Assembly (NCBI RefSeq): GCF_000612665.1
Contig: NZ_HG942029.1
Coordinates: 37,185 to 101,184, forward strand
Length of the DNA stretch: 64,000 bases
Source of the DNA: Neobacillus dielmonensis
Lineage (GTDB): Bacteria > Bacillota > Bacilli > Bacillales > Cytobacillaceae
Reading direction: 5' to 3'
The translations under genes and the position numbers were made by a program. Positions 15,377 to 25,333 of this stretch are shown here, piece after piece; within the stretch, counting starts at the first letter, position 1; every line of letters begins with the position of its first letter. The notes beneath the pieces are model-generated. The model did no database searches. It was given only the letters and a program-made list of their open reading frames with translations, and was not told the DNA's origin.

Positions 15377-16595
15377 ATGGCAGATTTATTTAGAAATCGT
15401 TCATTTGTCTTTATATGGCTGGGGCAAGCAGCTTCTGGTTTGGGCGGTCAATTTGCTACGTTTATCATGAGTTGGATGGCTTACGAAATAACAGAATCAT
15501 TAGCTGTGTTAGGCAGTATTGTAGCCGTTGAGCTGTTTACCAGCATATTCATTCAATTAATTGCAGCTCCCTATTTAGATAGATGGGACCGGAAGAAAGT
15601 AATGGTATTGTCAGAATGGTTACGGGCATTTGCATTTCTTATTCCAACAGTGTTGTTTGCATTTGAAACACTACATATATGGCATTTATATATTACAGCG
15701 ATTCTTATTGGAGTAGCTGAACCATTATATAGACCATCAAGTATGATTTATATAGCTGGAATTTTGCCAAAAAACCGTTTGAATAGTGGAAATGCAATAC
15801 TAGAGGGAACTATGCAAACCATGATTTTGGTGGGACCTCCACTTGCTGGAGTGATATTGCAATTTTTGGGTGCGCAGGTAGTTTTGTATGTATTAGTTGG
15901 AATAATGGGTATAACCGGTTTATTACTATTACAGTTAACAAGTTTGAAAGCAGAAGCTATGCCAGTTAAAGTAAATTGGTACAAACAATTTGCAGAGGGT
16001 ATACATTTCTATAGAATGAACAAAGTGTTTTTAGGATTAGGATTGTTAATCATGATATTCAATATGGGCTTTGCAGCTCTAAGTTCAATGTTTTTGCCAT
16101 TTATCACAAAAGATATTGGGGGTACCTCTTTTCAGTATGGTTTATTTACTTTATTCTTTTCTTATTACAGGATTAAAGAAGGAATCGGACAACCGCCGTA
16201 TAATCATGCTTAGTTCGTATATGATTGCAGGAGTCTTTATTGGTTTGTTAGGAATATTCCAGTCCTTTTCTATTCTATCGATTTGTATCTTCTGTGTAGG
16301 TTTTTGTTCTATTGTTTTTTCAATTAATAATACAACGTTGTACCAAAAATATGTTCCAAGCCATTTACGTGGTAGAGTTTTTGCTGTTCGAATATTACTT
16401 TCACAAATCGGCATCCCAATAGGTGCTTTATTTGGTGGGCATTTTGCAGATTATTTCGGAATAGCGTTCTTATTTAGTGTCATGGGAGTAGTGATTATTC
16501 TTGTTGCAATCATCGCTTTTTTCTTACCTGTTTTTCACCAACTTGATAAAAATACATTATCTTCCATCCCGCAAAAACAAACTTTTACACAATAG
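15377..16595 (+). pseudogene. Frameshifted MFS exporter
   Basis: The first 250 or so codons encode an MFS protein of the macrolide/multidrug exporter type (WLGQAASGLGGQFATFIMSW; the loop motif DRWDRKKVMVLSEW). After SFQYGLFTLFFS at about 16165 the frame changes: the first frame ends at 16213, and homologous sequence (LITGLKKESDNRR, later YVPSHLRGRVFAVRILLSQ) continues in another frame to 16595. The bases expected for the linking helix seem to be missing, so a small deletion is likely. Total length (about 406 residues) fits an MFS protein. Either it is a pseudogene or the sequence has an error here. Confidence 0.75.
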
Positions 16596-16641
16596 GGACG
16601 AGATAATTAAGAGCTATATTTTATAAAACTATGGCGGCTAA

Positions 16642-16812
16642 CTAAAAGGTGCTTTGGTTCTTCAAACAAACCCAAACCATGAAAACCGCCCCTTAATAGT
16701 AGGAATTACGTTAAGTGGACTTGCTTCAGCCGTTGCTAATGCTGGGGAAGTTGGGAGCATGTCAGGAACTGGGTTTAACGTCGACAAGAAAGATTATAAA
16801 AGGAAAGTATAA
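16642..16812 (+). pseudogene. Unidentified open fragment
   Basis: An open frame of 56 codons without a start reads plausible protein (RPLIVGITLSGLASAVANAG, then GSMSGTGFNVDKKDYKRKV and a stop). I do not recognise it. The preceding in-frame stop suggests the 3' end of a lost gene. Confidence 0.3.
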
Positions 16813-16934
16813 AGGAATCAGACTATTCATAAGGAATTACCACTAAAAGATTAGTCCCGCTTTTTCGAGATATCAAATGCCCACGTAATACATTTGTGTT
16901 ACCTTGTTGTTCCGTATAACCATTCAGTTTTCTC

Positions 16935-17294
16935 TCACTCAGCATTGCGGTTCTTAATTTTACTTTCAACAAGATTTTGGATGAAGTCTTTATCGTTCAC
17001 AAAAACATATCGGCCAACTAAGGAACGTCTAACATGCAAACAGTCGCTAATGCCTTGTTTACATATTATTAACTCTCTCGCACATCCTGCCCACCAGTGT
17101 ATTGACCAATATGGTACTCCCGTATGAAAATCATATACGTGAAAATTTACACGTTTTCGATAAGCGTTCATTCTTGCTTCTTCAATTAACTTTTCCACCA
17201 CTTTATCTGTACATTCATCAACATTCACAAAAATATAATCTTTATGATACGAGATTTTTCCTGTTGTACAAAGACTTATACATTTAAAAATCAA
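16935..17294 (-). CDS. Hypothetical protein, uncertain
   Basis: A 119-residue frame (TTG start at 17294, weak ribosome binding site) has protein-like composition: YIFVNVDECTDKVVEKLIEE, AYRKRVNFHVYDFHTG, then WSIHWWAGCARELII. I recognise no family. The overlapping plus-strand frames look less protein-like. It sits among gene relics, so it could itself be the remainder of a longer gene. Confidence 0.35.
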   Translation of the reverse strand: MIFKCISLCTTGKISYHKDYIFVNVDECTDKVVEKLIEEARMNAYRKRVNFHVYDFHTGVPYWSIHWWAGCARELIICKQGISDCLHVRRSLVGRYVFVNDKDFIQNLVESKIKNRNAE

Positions 17295-17374
17295 CTAGCT
17301 ACAGATAGGTATATTTCCTTGTTTGATAGTGTGTTTTTATAGGCCGTTTTTAAAAGGACATTGAGGTGAGTTCA

Positions 17375-17428
17375 ATGCGAAAATCAGGTATGTATGGTAT
17401 ATATAAGGGGAGAGAGAAACATCGATAA
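17375..17428 (+). CDS. 17-codon open frame ahead of bglC
   Basis: ATG at 17375 is preceded by GAGGTGAG at good spacing and encodes MRKSGMYGIYKGREKHR, then TAA. It ends 23 bp before the bglC start. It could be a leader peptide or the surviving 5' end of a deleted gene. Support is the ribosome binding site only. Confidence 0.25.
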   Translation: MRKSGMYGIYKGREKHR

Positions 17429-17439
17429 ATCTCTATTAG

Positions 17440-18891
<1,452 letters not shown>

Positions 18892-19005
18892 AAAGAGGCG
18901 GGTATTCCTAACGGGTTCCGTTGCCTAACGCAAAACCCGACAATTTTATCGAAAATGTAGCCCAATTTGTACTGCCATTTGTCTCTGTTTTTGTAAATAA
19001 AAAAT

Positions 19006-19037
19006 AAACCGGCTCGGTTCACTTACTGAGCCGGTTT
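19006..19037 (+). terminator. Terminator after bglC
   Basis: An 11-bp stem (19006-19016 with 19027-19037, one G-U pair) whose 3' arm runs into a T tract, about 115 bp after the bglC stop. Confidence 0.75.
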
Positions 19038-19246
19038 TTAAAATCCATATTTGGTAGCTTGTTGAAATAACGCCCCCGTTTGTTTTAGTGTAATTCTTCA
19101 CAAACTAGCGCTCGCCTTCTTTAAAAATGAATGAGATGTGTCTAACTTTAGTATTGCCTTTTTTTGTGTTACAGAACTTTATTTTCATGGTAGCACAATA
19201 AAAAACTTTAACAAAAAAGCATCAATCCTTCTAGGATCAACGCTCC

Positions 19247-19438
19247 CTATTGTGGAAATTCCTTTACTATTTCTAAGACTTCTATATTGCCATCAATTAA
19301 AGTTTCTATTAATTGCTCTTTACCAAGTTTATTACGTTTATTACTCCAATAATAATCTGCATTTCTTTCATTTTCTTCAGAATTAACAGCTCCGTCAAAT
19401 ACATTATACGCATCACCATCAAATACCTTTCCATACGA
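19247..19438 (-). pseudogene. Unidentified C-terminal gene fragment
   Basis: The minus strand is open for 64 codons ending in TAG, reading KVFDGDAYNVFDGAV, NADYYWSNKRNKLGKEQLIE, then VLEIVKEFPQ. It has no start, and an in-frame TAA precedes it. The sequence is clearly protein-like but I cannot assign a family. It is probably the 3' end of a deleted gene. Confidence 0.4.
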
Positions 19439-19587
19439 TTATAGTTCAAAAGGTCCTTAATGGTTCATTGTCAAACTGGGAAAGACGATGTTGTCACCAG
19501 AAAAATGATATCAGCACATTCGTCCAAAAATGGCCATATTTTTACAAATCGCTGCCACTCCCAAAATTGTGGCCTCACTCGCTTCAA

Positions 19588-19998
19588 CTATACGTCAACC
19601 CTACCGCTGAACCGTTTGATCGCTTCCTCTGTCACTGGTTCGAAGAGGTTAACGAGGTTGCCGTCGGGATCACGGAACAACATAGAACGGTTCCCCCACG
19701 GCATCGTGGTCGGTTCCTTTACCCACTCGTCAATAAACGGCTTTAAACGTTCGTATTCGGCATCGACATTGTGAACGCGGAATTCGATGATGACAGTGTG
19801 ATTGCTGGCAGCTGTTGCTGAACCAGTGCCGAACATCGGCACCGTCTGCGAGTGGCCGATTGCCAGGGTGCACGATGTCAAAACGAGTTCGGCAAAGACA
19901 GGCGCTGGGCGATCCGCCGAAACACCCAAGACTTTTTCATAGAACTTGATAAGACGATCCAAGTCGTCGGTAATAATACGTACAGAAGCAAAATTCAC
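19588..19998 (-). CDS. VOC (glyoxalase/bleomycin resistance) family protein
   Basis: The 136-residue protein has the VOC paired beta-alpha-beta-beta-beta pattern: VRIITDDLDRLIKFYEKVLG at the start, and MPWGNRSMLFRDPDGNLVNL towards the end, with metal-type Glu/His positions. VOC proteins include dioxygenases, glyoxalases and antibiotic-binding proteins; the substrate cannot be read here. GTG at 19998 follows AGGAAGG with a long 11-base gap. It shares orientation with the downstream-neighbour WYL regulator gene but is separated from it by 360 bp. Confidence 0.8.
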   Translation of the reverse strand: MNFASVRIITDDLDRLIKFYEKVLGVSADRPAPVFAELVLTSCTLAIGHSQTVPMFGTGSATAASNHTVIIEFRVHNVDAEYERLKPFIDEWVKEPTTMPWGNRSMLFRDPDGNLVNLFEPVTEEAIKRFSGRVDV

Positions 19999-20334
19999 TA
20001 GATATCATCCTTCCTATAATAAATCATAAAATATCGTTTCAAATCATTTTTGAACAGAACCAGCAATACTATCGTAAATTGTAAAAGGTTACGAGGACCA
20101 ATTTTTCCTATTTTAAGTAACCTAATTTGTGGGTAAACCAACGCTCGTGGGTTCTACCCATATTTAAAACTGTAAATGCTCGGTTTAATCAATAATTATT
20201 CCATTTTTGTTTTAACGACCATCCTTCCATGCATGGCTACTGTACAATTGGTCCATAGTGATATGAATTATCCTTTGCAAGACATAATTCGCATTTATTT
20301 CCCACTCCTTTACGTTACTTACTCCGATTATAAA
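19999..20334. other. Intergenic region with inverted repeat
   Basis: Contains AGGTTAC (20086-20092) and GTAACCT (20117-20123), a perfect 7-bp inverted repeat with a 24-bp gap, and a short hairpin GGGTA...TACCC near 20132-20160. These may be regulatory for the VOC gene. No gene is seen. Confidence 0.3.
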
Positions 20335-20370
20335 AAAACACTACTGACAACAGTATGTCAGTAGTGTTTT
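20335..20370 (-). terminator. Terminator overlapping the end of the WYL regulator gene
   Basis: A perfect 14-bp stem (20335-20348 with 20357-20370), ending in a run of T residues on the minus strand. The stop codon of the regulator lies inside the stem. Confidence 0.85.
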
Positions 20371-21305
20371 AACATTTTTTTGGCTTCCTCACGAATCCGG
20401 TTTCGGAATGATTCAGGCTCCAATACAATCACTCCCGCTCCCCAGCCAAGCACCCATTGCAGCAATTCGTCTAGTTGACGAACCCGTAAGACCACATGCA
20501 ATCCATCTCGATGCTCTTCCATATTCTCTATATAATGATAGTTCGACTCCCTCACTTTATCTGCGTTGTCATGGTTAAATCGAAGGCGAACTCGCAAGTT
20601 CCTATCATCCGGAGGGGTATACTCCCTTAAGTTAAAATGCGCCGGCAGTTCGAATCGTTCTTCCAGACTGATAAGTTCCCTCATTCGGGACAAGCGGAAG
20701 TGGCGAATGTCTTGGCGCAGATCACATCGAGCTACGAGCATCCAGGATCCTTGAATGAGCACCAATCCATAGGGAGCAACGGTACGAACACTATGGTGAT
20801 TCTCCTCGGTATCTGCAAATCTTTTTGCATAATGAAAGTTTATCTTACGCTCGTTTAATATTGCTCGACGGATCTTTTCTAGATATTTTTTTTCTTTTGA
20901 CGGCGTAACCTGTTTATCGGAAATGAGCAAACGCATAGCCTTGAGTACATGAGAAGTTTCATTGCGAACGCTCGAAGGAAGAATAGCCTCGATTTTGCCG
21001 CGAGCGGCTTGAGCCCTGACACGATAATCATCATCAAATTGTTGTTCAATAAAGTCTGTTCCAATCAGTAGGCTCACGGCTTCTAGTACTGTGAAACTGA
21101 TAGGGGGCAGGAAATAGCCTTCCATTAAGGAATATCCTGTCCCAGGGGCTCCTATGATTGGCACACCAGCTTCACTCAGCGCCTGAATGTCGCGGTAGAT
21201 GGTTCGAACGCTAGTTTCAAATAGGGTTGCCAAATCTTCGGCACGTACAACTTCTTTACGTTGCAACTCCAGCACGACGGCTAACAATCGGTCTGTTTTG
21301 TTCAT
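20358..21305 (-). CDS. YafY-type HTH and WYL-domain transcriptional regulator
   Basis: The 315-residue protein starts with an HTH_11/DeoR-like winged helix (MNKTDRLLAVVLELQRKEVV, then LFETSVRTIYRDIQALSEAG). A WYL domain (about 135-215) includes INFHYAKRF and GSWMLVARCDLRQDIRHFRL, followed by a C-terminal extension ending VLGWGAGVIVLEP. WYL regulators sense nucleic acids or small ligands; many of this YafY class repress a neighbouring enzyme gene, often a VOC or DinB protein, so the adjacent VOC gene is a likely target. ATG at 21305 follows AAGGGGG; an upstream in-frame start lacks a site. Confidence 0.88.
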   Translation of the reverse strand: MNKTDRLLAVVLELQRKEVVRAEDLATLFETSVRTIYRDIQALSEAGVPIIGAPGTGYSLMEGYFLPPISFTVLEAVSLLIGTDFIEQQFDDDYRVRAQAARGKIEAILPSSVRNETSHVLKAMRLLISDKQVTPSKEKKYLEKIRRAILNERKINFHYAKRFADTEENHHSVRTVAPYGLVLIQGSWMLVARCDLRQDIRHFRLSRMRELISLEERFELPAHFNLREYTPPDDRNLRVRLRFNHDNADKVRESNYHYIENMEEHRDGLHVVLRVRQLDELLQWVLGWGAGVIVLEPESFRNRIREEAKKMLKHY

Positions 21306-21366
21306 CAGTTGGCCCCCTTGAATGTTTATTACAAAATAATATACCACATCTTAATGCAGAAGATAA

Positions 21367-21522
21367 TTTAGTGACTCTGGAGTTGTTGGATATGGCTGTG
21401 TAATGGCAGCTATGAGGGAATCTCTACAAAATAAGGGCAAGGCTTCTGTTGGAGTTATTCCGTTAACTGGCACGAATGTTGAATATAAGTTAAACAATGT
21501 TCTTCAACTAAACTGCCGTTAG
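21367..21522 (+). pseudogene. Unidentified open fragment upstream of the symporter
   Basis: A 52-codon open stretch with stops on both sides reads DSGVVGYGCVMAAMRESLQN, then KASVGVIPLTGTNVEYKL. It looks like part of a protein, but I do not recognise it, and no ribosome binding site precedes its internal ATGs. Confidence 0.25.
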
Positions 21523-21698
21523 CGGAAGTACATACTTTTCACAAACTTTAAATTATCTTCACAAAATCATTATTGTGCTTTTTAGGGTGAAACACGTGGG
21601 ATAGGGGAGCCCAATACTAAAGAGAGGGAATTTTGGTGATATAAAGATATTTAACTAATTAAAATATTAAAAAGATTCTTATTTGTCCAAAAAAACAA

Positions 21699-21728
21699 TT
21701 GATATAGCTTTCCGTCATAATTTATAAT
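21699..21728 (+). promoter_or_regulatory. SigA-type promoter for the symporter gene
   Basis: TTGATA (21699-21704), an 18-bp spacer and TATAAT (21723-21728), 38 bp ahead of the start codon. Confidence 0.65.
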
Positions 21729-21766
21729 CAAACATATGTATAGATGAAAAGAAAGGGAGGAATTTC

Positions 21767-23236
21767 ATGATCGATCAAATTGTCAATACCATTACCGGAT
21801 GGTTATGGAGCCCTGTATTGATTGCGTTCATTGTTTTATGCGGTTTGTATTTTAGCTTTCGCACCAGATTCCTGCAAATTCGTCATATCAAACAAATGGT
21901 GAAACAACTGGCCTCAGGGAAAGGTTCCGATGAGGGTGTTTCCTCGTTCCAGGCGTTAGCGATGTCATTGTCAGGCCGTATCGGTGTGGGAAATATCGCC
22001 GGAACTGCAACTGGTATTGCTTATGGAGGACCAGGCTCCGTATTTTGGATGTGGGTCATTACCTTTGTCGGTGCTGCTTCAGCGTTTGTGGAATCCACTC
22101 TTGCTCAGATTTATAAAGAAAAGCAGGACGGAGAGTATCGAGGTGGTCCGGCCTTCTACATAGAAAAAGGACTTGGCTGGAAATGGTTCGGCGTGGTTTT
22201 TGCAGTGGCAACACTACTCGCGATGGCTGTCTTAATGCCGGGAATCCAAGCAAATTCCATTGCAGATGGTGTACACAATGCTTTTGGCATTAACAAAACA
22301 ATTACGGGTCTAGTTGTTGTTATACTGCTTGCTTTAACTATTTTTGGTGGGGTTAAGCGTATTGCTAAAGTGGCAGAATTGGTTGTTCCGTTTATGGCGG
22401 CTGGTTATCTGTTAATTGCGCTAGCCATTGTCGTAGTTAATTTTGAAAAAGTTCCCGAAGTATTTGGACTTATTTTTAAAAGTGCTTTTGGTACTCAAGA
22501 AGTATTTGGTGGTATTATTGGATCAGCTGTTATGTGGGGCGTAAAGCGCGGCCTATATGCCAATGAAGCTGGTCAGGGTACGGGTGCCCATCCAGCCGCA
22601 GCAGCTGAAGTATCCCACCCAGCCAAACAAGGACTTGTCCAGGCATTTTCCATTTATTTAGATGTATTCTTGGTCGTTACATCGACTGCCATGATGATTT
22701 TATTTACCAATCAATACAATGTTATCAATGAAAAGACCGGGAAGTTTATAACGGAGACCCTTAAAGGGGTTGAACCAGGACCTGGTTTCACGCAGGCAGC
22801 TGTTGATACCATCCTTCCAGGTTTCGGGCCAGGATTTATCGCGATTGCCCTTTTCTTCTTTGCCTTTACGACGATTTATGCTTACTACTATATTGCAGAA
22901 ACCAACCTCGCTTATCTGGTACGCGGCAAACACAGAGGAAAAGCATTTGTTCTGTTAAAACTGATCCTTATAGCAGCTACTTTCTTTGGAGCAGTAAGAA
23001 CAGCATCAACTGCCTGGGCAATGGGGGATATCGGACTTGGCATCATGGTTTGGCTGAACTTAATTGCGATTGTTTTGTTATTTAAACCAGCCAATATTGC
23101 TCTAAAAGATTATGAAGAGCAATTAAAGCAAGGAAAAGACCCAGAGTTCAATTCCTCTAAGTATGGAATAAAGAATGCTGATTTCTGGGAAAATGGCTAC
23201 GAAAAATCCAAAAAAGATAAGCAGAACGTTTCATAA
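21767..23236 (+). CDS. Sodium:alanine/glycine symporter, AGCS family
   Basis: The 489-residue protein is a full-length AGCS (alanine or glycine:cation) symporter with about 11 membrane helices. It begins IVNTITGWLWSPVLIAFIVL and carries the family segment MSLSGRIGVGNIAGTATGIA (residues about 67-86), FWMWVITFVGAASAFVESTLAQ, and VKRGLYANEAGQGTGAHPAA (about 260-280). These transporters import alanine or glycine with sodium across the cytoplasmic membrane, like B. subtilis AlsT and YrbD. In most members the first motif reads SxTVGxGNIAG; here Arg replaces Thr, within natural variation. It has its own promoter and terminator, so it is monocistronic. Confidence 0.92.
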   Translation: MIDQIVNTITGWLWSPVLIAFIVLCGLYFSFRTRFLQIRHIKQMVKQLASGKGSDEGVSSFQALAMSLSGRIGVGNIAGTATGIAYGGPGSVFWMWVITFVGAASAFVESTLAQIYKEKQDGEYRGGPAFYIEKGLGWKWFGVVFAVATLLAMAVLMPGIQANSIADGVHNAFGINKTITGLVVVILLALTIFGGVKRIAKVAELVVPFMAAGYLLIALAIVVVNFEKVPEVFGLIFKSAFGTQEVFGGIIGSAVMWGVKRGLYANEAGQGTGAHPAAAAEVSHPAKQGLVQAFSIYLDVFLVVTSTAMMILFTNQYNVINEKTGKFITETLKGVEPGPGFTQAAVDTILPGFGPGFIAIALFFFAFTTIYAYYYIAETNLAYLVRGKHRGKAFVLLKLILIAATFFGAVRTASTAWAMGDIGLGIMVWLNLIAIVLLFKPANIALKDYEEQLKQGKDPEFNSSKYGIKNADFWENGYEKSKKDKQNVS

Positions 23237-23242
23237 AGATTC

Positions 23243-23276
23243 ACCACTTCCTAACGAATTTAGGAAGTGGTTTTTT
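23243..23276 (+). terminator. Terminator after the symporter gene
   Basis: A perfect 11-bp stem (23243-23253 with 23261-23271) followed by five T residues, 7 bp after the stop codon. Confidence 0.85.
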
Positions 23277-23342
23277 GTTGTAAAGCTGGGTTTTGCTGAA
23301 TCCAAAATAGTTTTCCTTCAAGTTAAAACCTTGTTCACACTA

Positions 23343-23409
23343 TTGACACATTTGCAGTATTCTGGTAAGGTAATAAAGTTACTTTTGATAACTATTACCC
23401 TTGGTAACT
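23343..23409 (+). promoter_or_regulatory. Promoter and candidate MarR operator
   Basis: TTGACA (23343-23348), 17 bp, then TAAGGT (23366-23371). Just downstream, AGTTAC (23377-23382) and GTAACT (23404-23409) form an inverted repeat with GATAACTATTACC between them. A dyad at the transcription start of a marR-type gene suggests autorepression. Confidence 0.5.
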
Positions 23410-23428
23410 AATTTAGGCGGTGATGATC

Positions 23429-23848
23429 ATGAAGCTTTCCCAAAAATTTTTTCATCAACTATTAATGCTATATCGTCCTTTTGAAAAAAGACTAAACATC
23501 GAGCTGAGTAAGCATGATTTGCACAGGGCACAATGGACGATCATCTATTATTTAGAAAACTTCGGCACTGCTACCCTAGTTGAACTATCCAATTACCAAG
23601 GTGTGGAGAAACCAACGATTACCAGGACTGTCAGTCAACTCGAAGAATTAGGCTATGTTGAACAGGTACCTGGAAAGGATAAACGAAAAAGGCAGATGCA
23701 ACTGACGGAATCTGGAAAACAGATGTATCAAACTGTTCGCATGACAGTTGATGAATACGAAAAAGATATATTAAAGGGAATTCCCGAAGACGATCAGCTA
23801 ACAGCCATCCGTGTGATGGATGCCATACGAACAAATATCATTCAATAG
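23429..23848 (+). CDS. MarR family transcriptional regulator
   Basis: The 139-residue protein has the MarR winged helix: HDLHRAQWTIIYYLENFGTA, LSNYQGVEKPTITRTVSQLE (recognition helix about 58-75) and the wing VPGKDKRKRQMQLTESGKQM, flanked by dimerisation helices. MarR proteins usually repress an adjacent exporter and release DNA on binding a phenolic or other ligand. An MFS gene starts 12 bp downstream, so the two form an operon. I favour ATG 23429 after GGCGGTGAT; earlier in-frame GTG/ATG codons overlap that site. A dyad near its promoter is the likely operator. Confidence 0.88.
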   Translation: MKLSQKFFHQLLMLYRPFEKRLNIELSKHDLHRAQWTIIYYLENFGTATLVELSNYQGVEKPTITRTVSQLEELGYVEQVPGKDKRKRQMQLTESGKQMYQTVRMTVDEYEKDILKGIPEDDQLTAIRVMDAIRTNIIQ

Positions 23849-23860
23849 GAGATGGAGAGA

Positions 23861-25060
23861 TTGGAACAAACACGACCCAAATTGTGGACGAAGGATTTTA
23901 TCATCATTTCGTCTGTAAACTTCTTCTTATACTTAACTTTTTATTTATTATTGGTGACCATTGCGGTTTACGCAGTCAACCACTATCATGCCAGTGAAAG
24001 CCAAGCCGGCCTTGCGACAGGGATTTTTATTATAGGAACCTTAATTGGCCGCCTGATCATCGGCCGTATGATCGAATCGGTCAGCACGAAGAAAACGATG
24101 TTTTTCGGACTTATCTTTTGTATTTTAGCATCAGGTTTATACTTTATTGACTTAGGAACGTCCTTTTTACTGTTTACTCGGTTCGTACATGGTTTAGCTT
24201 TAGGGGTTGCAAGTACTGCAACAGGAACCATCGTGGCCCTGATTATTCCAGCCGTACGTAAGGGAGAAGGAATCGGTTACTACAGCATGAGTACCACATT
24301 GGCAACCGCTATTGGCCCTTTCATTGGTATTTACATGAGCCAGCATGCTAGCTTCACCACGATCTTTAGTTTTTGTTTAGTATTAGGAGTAATCAGCTTC
24401 ATCATTGCTCTTTTTATGAATGTGCCAGAAATGAAAGCTTCAACCAAACCAGCAGAGTCAAAAGGATTCAAACTTTCTGACTTTGTTGAGCCCAGAGCGC
24501 TGCCGATTGCATTGGTTACGTTAATTGTCAGCTTGGGTTACTCGAGCGTCTTATCTTTTATCAACTTTTACGCAATTGAAATTGACCTAGTAGATGTGGC
24601 AAGTTTCTTTTTTATTGTCTATGCGGTAGCTATTTTGGTGTCACGTCCTTTTACAGGAAAATTACTGGACGTAAAAGGTGCCAATTATGTCATGTATCCG
24701 GCTTTTATTCTTTTTGCAGCAGGGTTATTTTTATTAAGCACTGCTAACCATGGTATTAGCTTACTAATTGCCGGTGTCTTGATTGGATTTGGATTTGGTA
24801 ATATGCAATCCTGTACACAGGCCATTGCCGTGAAAGTGACACCGCGCGAGCGAATGGGCTTAGCGACATCGACGTTCTTTATCGCTTTAGATGCCGGACT
24901 GGGATTTGGTCCATATGTTCTAGGGTACATTATCCCGTTAACCGGTTATCGCAATCTATATCTCATCATGGCGGTAATCGTCCTAGCAAGCACGATTCTT
25001 TATTATTTCATGCATGGCAAAAGAAAGCCCGCTTCTCAACTTAAAGTGGATGCGGCTTGA
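23861..25060 (+). CDS. MFS transporter
   Basis: The 399-residue protein has 12 predicted membrane helices with the MFS loop-2/3 motif GRLIIGRMIESVSTKKTMF (about 65-83) and motif C-like glycine-rich segments in helix 5 (ATAIGPFIGIYMSQ). It is likely a drug or metabolite exporter driven by protons, judged from its MarR partner; the substrate is unknown. The start is probably TTG 23861, seven bases after AGGAG. The ATG at 23852 is in frame but its ribosome binding site would overlap it. A strong terminator ends the operon. Confidence 0.85.
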   Translation: MEQTRPKLWTKDFIIISSVNFFLYLTFYLLLVTIAVYAVNHYHASESQAGLATGIFIIGTLIGRLIIGRMIESVSTKKTMFFGLIFCILASGLYFIDLGTSFLLFTRFVHGLALGVASTATGTIVALIIPAVRKGEGIGYYSMSTTLATAIGPFIGIYMSQHASFTTIFSFCLVLGVISFIIALFMNVPEMKASTKPAESKGFKLSDFVEPRALPIALVTLIVSLGYSSVLSFINFYAIEIDLVDVASFFFIVYAVAILVSRPFTGKLLDVKGANYVMYPAFILFAAGLFLLSTANHGISLLIAGVLIGFGFGNMQSCTQAIAVKVTPRERMGLATSTFFIALDAGLGFGPYVLGYIIPLTGYRNLYLIMAVIVLASTILYYFMHGKRKPASQLKVDAA

Positions 25061-25087
25061 TTTGAACTGAATAGGAATGACCAACAT

Positions 25088-25131
25088 AAGGTTTTTCACC
25101 AGTTTGCTGAACTGGTGGGAGGCCTTTTTTA
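25088..25131 (+). terminator. Terminator of the MarR-MFS operon
   Basis: A 17-bp stem with four G-U pairs (25088-25104 with 25110-25126), 5-nt loop, followed by a T tract. Confidence 0.85.
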
Positions 25132-25333
25132 TTTGCGCTTAAAGCTGTTAAAGACTGTTGCCACTGGTTTACATTTTTTCTGAAGATAATAACAAACTTG
25201 AATATTTAGAAATCAAAATGTACACTATTTATACAAAAATAAATAATTATTAAATAAAATTAATAATTATGAATACATATGGGGCTGAAGAGTAGCCCTA
25301 AGATTTAAGGGGAACTTTGTTAGGAGGGGTGTT

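Noticed and set aside
16894..17127. Plus-strand 77-codon frame overlapping the hypothetical minus-strand gene
   Set aside because: No ribosome binding site, low-quality composition and no recognisable motif; the minus-strand frame reads more like protein.
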